Assembly (NCBI RefSeq): GCF_014697575.1
Contig: NZ_JACJSC010000005.1
Span: forward strand, 1 to 64,000
From: Planktothrix sp. FACHB-1365
GTDB lineage: Bacteria > Cyanobacteriota > Cyanobacteriia > Cyanobacteriales > Microcoleaceae
Length of the DNA stretch: 64,000 nucleotides
Direction of reading: 5' to 3'
The translations under genes and the position numbers were made by a program. The notes under the pieces are model-generated. The model ran no database searches and was not told the DNA's origin. It saw only the letters and a program-made list of their open reading frames with translations. Of this stretch, positions 34,483-43,515 are shown in pieces. The first letter of the stretch is position 1; each line of letters begins with the position of its first letter.

Positions 34483-34592
34483 AACAACTCATTGAGGATC
34501 ACAAATATAAGAAAAGCACTGTTGAATACTTTAATAGAAAAACTTAAAAAAGTCAAGGATTACCGAAAAGAAAAGGATAAATTGAGATAGTT

Positions 34593-36191
34593 TTAATCTC
34601 TAATAGCATTCTCTGAGTCCCTATCAATTAAGGGCAATGTAAAATAAAAAATGCTTCCCTGGTTTAAAACACTTTCAGCCCAAATTAATCCCCCGTGTTG
34701 TTCCACAACGCTTTTACAGATTGCTAAACCCAGTCCGCTCCCTTGTTTCTGACGGGAGCCAGACATATCAATTTGTTGAAATCGTTCAAAAATAATTTCT
34801 AATTTGTCCGTCGGAATCCCCCGTCCTTGATCTTTGATGGTAAATAGAAGACAGGGGAAAGATATTTTAGACTGAAAGGATAAAGGAAATCTTTCAGGGG
34901 TTTCAATCACTTCTGCGGATAAATAAACGGTTGTATGAGGAGGTGAAAATTTGATTGCATTGTTGACTAAATTTGTCAGGGTTAAATTGATTGCATAGGG
35001 ATCGGCCCAAAATTGAATTGAAACCGGATCAACGTTCAATGAGACTTCAGACTGATCGGCAAAACTCTGGACATCATGAATAGCCTCTTGCATTAAATCA
35101 GAAGCAATACAAAGGTTTTTATTCAGGATAAACCGACCCGAATTCAGACGTTGGATATTGAGAATATCGTTAACCAATTGCATCATTCGCTCGGTTCCTT
35201 TCAAGGCTAATTCCAGCATTTGTTTAACTTTTTCGGGCTGTTGATCAAACGTTCCTCGCAGAATCAAATCGAGGGGGCCGTGAATCATAATCAGGGGATT
35301 TCGTAATTCATGACTCGCAAAAGAAATAAAATTTTCTTTCATTTCTTCAATACTAAGCCGTTCAGTAATATCTTTAAACGTGATCACCGCTCCAACAATT
35401 TTTCCCTTTTCTAATACAGGGGTACTCATATATTCTACGGGAAAGCAAGAACCGTCTTTTCGTTGGAATTCTGACTCAGAACTGTAATGAACAGAGCCAT
35501 CTTTTAAGGAAGCACAAATGGGACAGAGCGAATCACTCTCGTCATTTGTTTTGAAGTCAGGATGGAGGATCAAGCATTCTTGTTTTCCAATCACTTCTTC
35601 CAGGGTATAGCCCAACATTTGGGTAGCGGCGGGATTCAGAAAGGTGGTTTGACCTTGAGGATCTACACCGTAAATTCCCTCACCCACGGAATCAAGAATT
35701 AATTGATGATGATGATTAATTCGACGGATTTCCTGTTCTTTTTCTTGCAAAGCTTGGTTGGCGATTCGGAGTTGTTCGGCTCGATATTTAAGTTCAGTTG
35801 TTTTATTGAATAAATCAATAAAAACCGAGACTTTGGCGAGGAGAATTTCAGGAATAATCGGCTTTAATAAATAATCCACGGCTCCCACAGAATAACCTTT
35901 TAAAACATATCTTTCGTCGCGGTTAATCGCCGTGATAAACAGAATAGGAGTGTGACAGGTTGCCGGACGAGAATGAATAATTGTAGCGAGATCAAATCCG
36001 TCCATGGTTGGCATCTGCACATCTAATAAAATTACAGCAAACTCCTGTTGTAGCAAATGCTTTAAAGCTTCCTCCCCAGAACTTGCCTTGACGATATTGT
36101 GTCCCAAGGGTGCTAATGTCTCTGCAATTGCCATCAGATTAGCGGGACGATCATCTACGATCAGAATATTGACTTGAGAAGTGTTGTTCAT
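34593..36191 (-). CDS. response regulator-PAS-histidine kinase hybrid
   Basis: A 532-residue protein. The N-terminal receiver domain has DD at 13-14 and phosphoacceptor Asp57 (ILLDVQMPTMDGFD). A helical linker is followed by a PAS domain (LILDSVGEGIYGVDPQGQTTFLN, with a CPICASL insert), the kinase box SFASHELRNPLIMIHG, and ATPase boxes NLVNNAIKFSPPH, DQGRGIPTDKLEIIFERFQQ and GSGLGLAI. The receiver-first layout suits the end of a phosphorelay. The gene starts 54 bases after the end of the three-receiver kinase fragment, so both belong to one operon; this one may accept phosphate from that kinase. Confidence 0.92.
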   Translation of the reverse strand: MNNTSQVNILIVDDRPANLMAIAETLAPLGHNIVKASSGEEALKHLLQQEFAVILLDVQMPTMDGFDLATIIHSRPATCHTPILFITAINRDERYVLKGYSVGAVDYLLKPIIPEILLAKVSVFIDLFNKTTELKYRAEQLRIANQALQEKEQEIRRINHHHQLILDSVGEGIYGVDPQGQTTFLNPAATQMLGYTLEEVIGKQECLILHPDFKTNDESDSLCPICASLKDGSVHYSSESEFQRKDGSCFPVEYMSTPVLEKGKIVGAVITFKDITERLSIEEMKENFISFASHELRNPLIMIHGPLDLILRGTFDQQPEKVKQMLELALKGTERMMQLVNDILNIQRLNSGRFILNKNLCIASDLMQEAIHDVQSFADQSEVSLNVDPVSIQFWADPYAINLTLTNLVNNAIKFSPPHTTVYLSAEVIETPERFPLSFQSKISFPCLLFTIKDQGRGIPTDKLEIIFERFQQIDMSGSRQKQGSGLGLAICKSVVEQHGGLIWAESVLNQGSIFYFTLPLIDRDSENAIRD

Positions 36192-36244
36192 AAAAACCTC
36201 ACGGTACGGAACCGTCCGCCTGCAACTCTCAACCGTTCACCGTT

Positions 36245-39200
36245 CTAACACCGGAGCAGAACCCGCAAGAGTGAGAGAAGTTGCTGAATATCAACGGGTT
36301 TAGGAATATAGTCTGACGCTCCTGCTTCTAAGCATTTTTGGCGATCGCCTTGCATGGCTTTAGCCGTCAGAGCAATAATAGGTAGCCGTTGGAAGGACTC
36401 CATCTGCCGGATCGTTTGAATCGTTTCATAACCATCCATTTCCGGCATCATGATATCCATCAACACCACATCAATATCAGGGGTACTTTGCAGCATCGCA
36501 ATGCCATTGCGACCATTATCAGCATAGATCACTTTCAACTGAAATGACTCCAACATACTGGTGAGGGCAAAAACATTTCGGACATCATCATCGACAATCA
36601 AGATTTTCTTACCGCGCAACTCAGGAGCTTGCTGCTGTAACTGTCTGACTAATTGTTGCTGGTTCGCAGAAAGCCGATCAATGGGTTGATGCAAAATCAG
36701 TGCTATTTTATCGAATAGACTGGGGAGTCCCAACTCATCTTTTAACACCACTAGGGCGTGAGCCTGTTGTAAGATTACTGTTTGTCGATCCGAAAGGTCG
36801 GGATGAGCATAAGCGATGATCGGCAAATCATCAAAACGGGGATTTTTAGCGAATTCTTGGCGGATGTATTGAATTAAGCTAATGCCATCCATGTCCGTTA
36901 GATTCAAATCCACAATCAGACAATCATAAGGCTGGGCTTGTAGTAAATTTAAGGCTTCTGTCCCAGTATTAATCGCCGTGATCTGGAGATTTTGATTACT
37001 AATTAAATCAATAATTTGTTGCTGTTGGTTAATATCAGGTGTCACCAATAACAGATTCCGAGGGTCTTGTTTAAGAGAAGCCTGAATTCGGGCAAAGACC
37101 TCCAGTAACTTTTCATTGCTAATGGGTTTTTGCCAAAAGGATGCCACGCCTTGTCGCAAACCGTGATGATGATCATCCTGGGTTACGGTGATAATATGAA
37201 CCGGAATATGTCGGGTGGTGAGGTTATGCTTCAGGTGGTCAAGAACAACCCAACCGTCAAGGATAGGCATAGCAATGTCGAGGATAATCGCATCCGGTTT
37301 GTATTGGTGTGCTAGTCTTAACCCGATTTCTCCATGAGCCGCAACTAACATTTTAAAGCCTTGGCTGTGTCCGAACTCCACCACAATTTGACTGAAAACT
37401 GTGTCATCTTCAATGACTAATAAGATGCGATCGCCTGCCACAATCTGATCCCGATCATCCAACAGCGAACTCGAATTGAGAACGGGTTCTAAAGGGGAAG
37501 TATGGGTTGTCGATGAATGCAATGGAGCTATCTCAGGGACGGGCTGGAGTGTGGGTTCTTGATAACTTTGGGGTAGATAAAGCGTGAAGACGCTCCCCTT
37601 TCCGAACTGACTCGCCAGGGTGATTTTACCCCCCAGTAATCGTGTAATCTCGCGGCTAATGGACAAACCCAACCCTGTGCCCCCATACTTGCGGGAAGTG
37701 GTGCCATCAGCCTGCTGAAAGGCTTCAAAGATGACTTTTTGTTTACTGGCTTCAATTCCAACACCCGTATCGCTAACGGTAAAGGCAATCACCTGTTTTG
37801 ATTGGTTGAGGGTTTCGAGATCCATTCCCCATCCCTGAGTCACGGGTGCTACAGATAATCGAACTTCTCCCTGTTCTGTAAATTTAAAGGCATTGGAGAG
37901 CAGGTTTTTTAGAATTTGCTGAAGTCGTTTGACATCGGTATAAATCGTTCGGGGTAAATCCGAATGGAAATCGACGATGAATTTTAAGTGACGTTCTTGG
38001 GCGATCTGGCTAAAGGTACGCTCAATAAAGTTCTTTAGTTCGGATAAGGGTAAATGTTCTTGCTGGATGGATATTGTTCCAGATTCTATTTTTGCTAGGT
38101 CAAGAATATCATTAATTAAGGCTAATAAATCTGTTCCGGCTGAATGAATAGTTTCGGCATATTCAACTTGTTTTTCATTCAAGCTACCATCAGGATTTTG
38201 ACTCAATAATCGAGCTAATAATAGTAAGCTATTCAGAGGAGTTCGCAACTCATGGGACATATTTGCTAGAAACTCAGATTTGTATTTAGAGGTGAGCGCC
38301 AGTTGAGTTGCTTTTTCTTCTATTGCTAATCGAGCCAGATCGATTTCTCGATTCTTGCGTTCTACTTCTTCATTTTGATTGGAGAGTAATTTGGCTTTAT
38401 CTTGTAATTCTTCGTTGGTTTTTTGCAGTTCCTCTTGTTGGTTTTTCAACAGTTCTTCTGAGGTCTGTAAGGATTTGGCTTTTTGTTCGAGTTGTTTATT
38501 GGTTTCGGTGAGTTCTTTCTGTTGGCTCTGCAATTCTTCCGTTAAAGATTGAGATTGTTTGAGCAGTTCTTCGGTTCGCATTCCCGCCGCAATGGTATTT
38601 AAAACAATCCCAATACTTTCAGTGAGTTGATCTAAAAAGGTCAAATGAATTTCACTAAATCGATCAAAAGATGCCAGTTCCGTAACTGCGGTGACTTGTC
38701 CTTCAAATAGAATCGGTAATACAACCACATTTAAGGGCGGTGCTTCCCCTAAACCCGAACTAATCGTAATATAGTCACGGGGAACGCGAGACAGTAAGAT
38801 GCGCTCTTTTTCTAAGGCACATTGACCGACTAAGCCTTCTCCTAAATGAAATCGATTAGCTAAATGTTGCCGTTCATTAAAAGCGTAGGTACTGAGAAGT
38901 TTCAGGTACGCGCTCGATCCTGACGCATCCATGAGATAAAACACACCATGTTGGGCGGACACCAGAGGAGCCAATTCGGAGAGAATTAATTTGGATACGG
39001 TTTCTAAATCTCGTTGTCCCTGCAACATTCGGGTAAACTTGGCTAAATTCGTCTTCAGCCAGTCTTGTTCGGTGTTCTTCTGGGTTGTTTCGCGGAGGTT
39101 GGCAATCATCTGGTTGATGTTGTCTTTCAAGACAGCCACTTCACCTTGAGTATCAACCGCAATTGATCGGGTTAAGTCACCTCTGGTAACTGCGATCGCA

Positions 39201-39622
39201 ACTTCCGCAATGGCTCGGACTTGGGTGGTTAAATTCGCGGCCAGTTCGTTCACATTGTCGGTTAAATCGCGCCACGTCCCCGACGCTCCAGGAACTTTCG
39301 CCTGACCGCCTAATTTCCCTTCAATACCCACCTCACGGGCCACCGATGTTACCTGATCGGCAAACGTGGCCAAGGTATCGATCATCTCGTTAATCGTATC
39401 TGCGAGGGTTTCAATTTCTCCCTTGGCTTCTAAAACCAGTTTGCGTTTCAAATCCCCGTTAGCTACGGAGGTAACAATTCGCGCAATCCCCCGCACCTGG
39501 GCTGTTAAATTACTTGCCATCAAGTTGACGGAATCAGTTAAGTCTTTCCAGGTGCCTGCGACTCCTCTTACCTGTGCCTGTCCCCCCAGTTTTCCTTCCG
39601 TACCTACTTCTTTGGCAACCCT
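36245..39622 (-). pseudogene. 3' part of a split HAMP-GAF hybrid histidine kinase with three receivers
   Basis: The open frame covers two HAMP repeats ([38 protein letters not shown]), a GAF domain (about 180-330), a coiled coil and the kinase box LANMSHELRTPLNSLLLL. An ATPase domain (GTGLGLSI) follows, then three receiver domains with Asp in IILDIAMPILDG, LIVDLNLTDMDG and VLMDIMMPEMDG. The first in-frame start (TTG at 39523) is inside a HAMP repeat, and the homology continues upstream to 39622 ([17 protein letters not shown]), where it stops at an IS-like end. The matching 5' part lies at 42407-43117. About 16 codons between the halves are missing. Expression of this remnant is possible, but the sensor half is detached. 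Confidence 0.88.
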
Positions 39623-39631
39623 TGAGCCACT

Positions 39632-39652
39632 CCCCGCGATAAATCAGCGGGG
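39632..39652 (-). mobile_element. IS200/IS605-like right-end hairpin
   Basis: CCCCGC (39632-39637) and GCGGGG (39647-39652) form a hairpin directly at the junction with kinase sequence (39622). On the minus strand it follows the end of the tnpB-like fragment and reads GCGGGGAGTGGCTCAAG into the flank, a typical arrangement for the right end, and omega-RNA 3' part, of TnpB-type elements. Confidence 0.5.
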
Positions 39653-39659
39653 ATTCAGG

Positions 39660-39971
39660 CTAAGAATTAGAGTTAACTTTTCGCTCTTTAATAGCTATCT
39701 GGTTAACTGTTCCCAGCTTCATGCAGAACTGCTCTGAGGGTGAATGACTCAGCCTACTTTCGGACGCACCTAATTGTTCGCAGTTTATCTGAAATACCTT
39801 CCATGCCTGCATTAAGATTGGCTCCAACCTTTCCCACTCACTTTGAGCAAGATGCAATAAAAGGTTATCTTCGTCATTGACAAATCTACTCAGATATGCA
39901 GAGAATAAATCTCTGTGCATCACTACACCTGTCACATCATAAGCCCCAGTAGCTGTTTCACCCCATACCAC
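39660..39971 (-). pseudogene. C-terminal fragment of a TnpB-like nuclease
   Basis: A 103-codon frame beginning at a GTG contains HRDLFSAYLSRFV and SEWERLEPILMQAWK, which resemble the C-terminal part of large cyanobacterial TnpB-like proteins of IS200/IS605 elements. The homologous frame seems to continue upstream in another phase (NGKEISPKAKSRSDNQQGDN, about 39985-40045), which means a frameshift near 39970. No N-terminal half, RuvC-I Asp or complete zinc ribbon is present. It is therefore a dead remnant. The assignment rests on motif memory and on the adjacent end hairpin. Confidence 0.5.
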
Positions 39972-40558
39972 TGGCGCCGGTTGTCACCCTGCTGGTTGTC
40001 GCTTCTGGATTTTGCCTTGGGGCTGATTTCTTTGCCATTTAGGGACGAATAGCGGTTTTGTAGCTGCATAAAAGGTAAGTTTTTGGTATAAATGCTGTTG
40101 TCAAGTAAGTAGGGCGAAGCATTCCACCGATAGCCTTTGCTAAAACCCAGGAGTTAATAGCGGAATGCTTCGCCCCTACCAGGTGCTGGTGTCCCCCACA
40201 GTTTTGGGGGGTCAGCCCCCTCTCTCCCTCCCCAGATTTCCCAAAGCGCCAGCGCTACTACCTCCTGCCTGTTGATTTAGAGTCACAGTGTAACTCAATC
40301 AAAGCCGATATTGACCAATGTGATTAAATTTTTATTAAAAAATCATCTCACCCAGATATTTACCCAAAAAATAGATTAAAATTACCCTCACAAATTTACG
40401 TAAAAATACTCATGCTAATGACCTTAAGTCTCGAATAACACCGAAAAATTACAGTTGTCATTGGTGATTGGTCAAAAGTCCCTTGTCCGAAGGTCCCTTG
40501 TCAAATGACTTTTGACAAATGACAAAAATAAACTCCAATCCCCCTGAATTAACCTACC
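39972..40558. other. non-coding remnant region with palindromes
   Basis: It holds the frameshifted upstream part of the tnpB-like fragment (to about 40050) and an inverted repeat around GTAGGGCGAAGCATTCC (40109-40125) and GGAATGCTTCGCCCCTAC (40162-40179). A G/C-rich stretch follows, then tandem pieces of CCCTTGTC / TTTGACAAATGAC (40480-40530) before the epimerase fragment. No intact gene is seen. Confidence 0.55.
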
Positions 40559-40894
40559 ATGCGTCTGGATATCGAAACTTTTACGGTTCACAAACGCTTT
40601 CCTCTGACCATCAGTCGTGGCACTACCGCCCAAACTACTAATGTCTGGGTGCGGGTCAGCTCTGATGGCATCGAAGGCTGGGGAGAAGCGTCGCCATTTT
40701 CCGCTTCTGGAGCATTACAATCCACAGAGGCTATATTTGCCGCTTTGCAAGCAATTGCCCCAGTAGCGGCACAGTGGCATCCCTTAGATAGGCAGCAAAT
40801 AGAGACATTTTTGCTCGAGCATAACGTCCCCTCGGCAGCCAGAGCGGCTCTAGATGTGGCCTTTCTTGAGCAAAAGTCTCTCAAGCACCGCTGA
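40559..40894 (+). pseudogene. N-terminal fragment of an enolase-superfamily epimerase
   Basis: The first 105 or so residues match the N-terminal lid domain of muconate cycloisomerase/dipeptide epimerase-type proteins: MRLDIETFTVHKRFPLTISRGTTAQTTNVWVRV, then GIEGWGEASPFS, and ARAALDVAFLE at the end of the domain. The catalytic barrel with its metal-binding residues is absent. Homology ends near 40873, where an IS-like end (hairpin CGCTG/CAGCG at 40889-40902) begins. The remaining codons to the stop are not epimerase. The fragment cannot be an active enzyme. Confidence 0.8.
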
Positions 40895-41100
40895 CACCAG
40901 CGATTCTCCTCTTGGAGGAATGATGACCCCCTGCATTCCCTCCGTCCCTCCGAGGCCCTACGCCTGCTGGTGATTTAGTCCTCTTTCCAGAGATATCCCA
41001 TTGACCATTTAAACAGCAAGCTACTGTCAGCTTGTTAGCTAAATATTTCACCATTTTACAGGATTGTTCCATTATCATAGAAATAAACATTTGTCAAGGT
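40876..41100 (-). mobile_element. remnant 3' end of a second IS200/IS605-like element
   Basis: Directly after the epimerase break lies the hairpin CGCTG-ACAC-CAGCG (40889-40902). On the minus strand upstream of it is about 190 bases of structured, G-rich sequence including AGGGCCTCGGAGGGACGGAGGG. A 69-codon minus-strand frame (40881-41090) covers it but has no recognisable domain. Its position at a gene break and its hairpin tip suggest an IS right end with its omega-RNA part. This is inferred. Confidence 0.35.
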
Positions 41101-41305
41101 ATTTTGGCTTAATTTACCAAATCTTTAAAATTATCTGGTGCCTGATGGCGGGGACAAGCCCCTGCCCTTGAGAATATTGTCAATATCCTCCCGGAAACGT
41201 TTATGTTTTTTTTGTGAAGATACCGTATAATCATTGACATGGCTGGTGGGGGAGGTTAGGATGTTGCCATTGGTTGATAGACCAAGGTTCGCCAAACCCA
41301 CTTAT

Positions 41306-41434
41306 GATATCAAGCCCTACTGCTTCGTTTATGAATAACTGGGGGGCAACCACACTTTGGTTCCCCCTACCGTAGGGGCAATCCCCCTGTGGTTGCCCCG
41401 GAATGATCCGAACGATACCCTTGGACTTGATATT
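41306..41434. repeat. palindromic element upstream of the PEP-CTERM gene
   Basis: Outer arms ATATCAAG (41307-41314) and CTTGATAT (41426-41433) enclose inner arms GGGGCAACCAC (41343-41353) and GTGGTTGCCCC (41389-41399). It is non-coding, about 128 bp, and ends 39 bases before the PEP-CTERM start codon. Confidence 0.65.
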
Positions 41435-41472
41435 ACTTAGTCAACCAGAACTTTGTAGTAGAGTCCAAAATT

Positions 41473-42087
41473 ATGATTAATCAGAACCTCAGCAAAAAGC
41501 TATCAGTAGCTGCCCTGGGAGCAGCAGTTGTCACTTTAGGAACAGTTGGTTCAGCAGAGGCTTCTTCCTTTGTCAGAGGTAGCATTACGAACCCTACCCC
41601 ACAAACCACCACGGTTGATTATTGGAATTTCACTGTGAATACAGCCGGTACAGTCGCGATAGATGTTCTGGCACGTAGTTTTGACTTCGGAAACGGAGCC
41701 TCTGCTCTGGACTCCCAAATTTATCTTTTCAACAATGATGGTTCCCTAGACTCCAGCGATTTCATTACCAGCAACGACGATTACTATAGTAGTAGTGGAT
41801 ACTCGGATGGATCAACATCTGGTCTGGATTCCTATTTATCGCGGTTTTTGAATCCAGGAAATTATACATTGGCGATTTCTGATTTCTATTTTAGCCTGAG
41901 CGAGGCTATTGCTGGGATTCAGACGGACAGCAATTTCATCTATGGGCCAGGAGACTACCAAATCAGTTTCACTGGCGATGTCAGAATCGCTAGCGTGCCC
42001 GAGCCTGGTACTGTGTTGGGTCTGATGGGTTTAAGTGCTTTCGGTGCGGGTTCGATGCTCAAGCGCAAACATCAGCATAAAGCATGA
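41473..42087 (+). CDS. PEP-CTERM exported protein
   Basis: A 204-residue protein. The N-terminal signal peptide (KKLSVAALGAAVVTLGTVGSAEA, cleavage probably after AEA) is followed by a beta-rich domain with DYWNFTVNTAGTVAIDVLARSFD and LNPGNYTLAISDF, similar to DVUA0089/PPC-like folds. The C-terminal sorting signal is VPEPGTVLGLMGLSAFGAGSML followed by a basic KRKHQHK tail. Exosortase cleaves such signals and releases the protein to the surface or sheath. The frame is intact although it lies inside the DNA that splits the kinase, so it was probably brought in as cargo. No exosortase gene is in the window. Confidence 0.9.
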   Translation: MINQNLSKKLSVAALGAAVVTLGTVGSAEASSFVRGSITNPTPQTTTVDYWNFTVNTAGTVAIDVLARSFDFGNGASALDSQIYLFNNDGSLDSSDFITSNDDYYSSSGYSDGSTSGLDSYLSRFLNPGNYTLAISDFYFSLSEAIAGIQTDSNFIYGPGDYQISFTGDVRIASVPEPGTVLGLMGLSAFGAGSMLKRKHQHKA

Positions 42088-42292
42088 GAAAAATCATCGC
42101 TGAATCATCTTAACTGATTTTTCTAGTAATAAGCATTATAAAGTTGTCTCGCTGCTTGAAAACGGGACAATAATTCTGATTCTTGCTTGCTGTCTACGAG
42201 TAAAGGAATTTCGGTAATGAACACCGTTGCTGTACTCCGTACCAACTCGCATCACCCCCAACTCGGTTTTTGGCTTGTTGCTCTATATTATA

Positions 42293-43117
42293 CTAAACTG
42301 TGTGAAAATTGTGGTTCAAAATAATATTGACGGCGGTTAAAACCGATCGTGTCGCGTTTCCACCCCGCAATAAATTGACGGGGCTACCACGCGACCGGAT
42401 GCAGAAGGTGTTTTTTAGTTCCAGAATTTCTCCTTTGACATCTACTGTGACTTTCTTGGAGAGATCCCCATTAGCTACAGCCGTTGTCACTTCGGCAATA
42501 TTCCGCACTTGGGCTGTGAGGTTGCCTGCCATTAAATTAACTGAATCGGTTAAATCTTTCCAGGTTCCCGCAACACCTTTAACTTCTGCTTGACCTCCCA
42601 GTTTCCCCTCTGTTCCCACTTCCCGTGCTACCCGTGTCACCTCAGAGGCAAAGGAACTCAACTGCTCTACCATCGTGTTAATGGTCTGGGTTGTCTGGAG
42701 AAATTCTCCCTTGAGTTGTCTGCCATCAATATCTAAAGGAATAATTTGGGATAAATCACCATTAGCCACAGCCCGAATCACCCTGGCGGTTTCTGCCATG
42801 GGCTGCACCAAGTCGCTAATCAACATATTGATGGAGTTAATCGCGTCCATCCATTGGCCATTCGCATTATTAACGGTAGCTCGTTGGGTGCTTTTGCCCT
42901 CTTTCCCGACTACCGTACTGATACGCTCAAACTCTTCCACCATGCGTTCGTTGCGCTCAATAATATCGTTGAGTTTGTCGGCGACTTTGCCCGCTAACCC
43001 CGTTTTATTGATCGGCATTCGCACCGAGAAATCCCCCTTCTCAAAGGCATTGAGGATTTCAAGCAGTTGGGAGACATCCAGATCGTCGGTGTTGGGAGGG
43101 AGAGATGTAGTTACCAT
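42293..43117 (-). pseudogene. 5' part of the split HAMP-GAF hybrid histidine kinase
   Basis: The first 237 codons (43117 down to 42407) encode an intact N-terminus with consecutive HAMP-type repeats ([67 protein letters not shown]). No membrane helix is present. After GEILELKNT the sequence changes abruptly to insert-derived residues ([16 protein letters not shown]), and the frame ends at 42293 inside the mobile element. The expected continuation INTMVDQL...SEVT is missing, and the homology resumes at 39622 on the far side of the insert. If translated it would give a HAMP-only protein of 274 residues. Confidence 0.9.
42351..42395 (-). mobile_element. IS200/IS605-like left-end hairpin
   Basis: GTCGCGT (42351-42357) pairs with ACGCGAC (42389-42395), and inside it CCCCG (42363-42367) pairs with CGGGG (42379-42383). 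The structure sits 11 bases from the kinase break at 42407. Together with the hairpin at 39632-39652 it bounds the insertion. Confidence 0.5.
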
Positions 43118-43515
43118 AATGGCTGGGTGGTGGAAAAAGGATAAGTAACTTGATCGCGGGATTAACTCTCACGATTTCAGCGTTAATAAAAAGTTTTTAT
43201 GATTAATCCATTGTTGAGAGGCGATCACCCTTCAAATGGAAGTAGAATTGAGTAAAATCACTCAGCTTACTGATGGGAAACAAAAATATTAAAACTAGGA
43301 CGCAGCTATCTACAACTTGCTCAGAAATGCTAGATCGATTAGCCCACGATATCACTGTATGGTTGTAGCATATACATATTTTGGCTTTTTTGTCAATACC
43401 TGAGCCTTTTAACCTTATTTTTCAGCTAGAGATTTGTATTTTCTTTTCCCGTCACCAGAATGTTTATTTTTTGTGGTTTAAAGAGGAGTAATCAGACTGT
43501 TAACGGGAAATCAAT
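43118..43515. other. intergenic region upstream of the split kinase
   Basis: An AT-rich gap of 398 bases between the kinase start and the end of the coiled-coil/TPR gene. A promoter for the leftward kinase operon should lie here, but no clear consensus pair is seen. No gene and no strong repeat were found. Confidence 0.45.

Larger units (their letters stand above)
39623..42406. mobile_element. 2.8-kb composite insertion splitting the kinase gene
   Basis: The kinase homology stops at 39622 and resumes at 42407. The insert is bounded by hairpins like those of IS200/IS605 elements: CCCCGC/GCGGGG at 39632-39652, and a two-level hairpin at 42351-42395 (GTCGCGT/ACGCGAC outside CCCCG/CGGGG). Between them are a tnpB-like remnant reading leftward, a truncated epimerase, a second hairpin-tipped junction, and an intact PEP-CTERM gene. 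The content looks like nested insertions plus deletion. Confidence 0.65.

Noticed and set aside
39366-39737. 123-codon plus-strand frame across the kinase/insert junction
   Set aside because: It is antisense to HAMP repeats and runs into the IS end, with no recognisable product.
40881-41090. 69-codon minus-strand frame after the epimerase fragment
   Set aside because: It has no domain and overlaps structured IS-end sequence; it is treated as part of the mobile element remnant.
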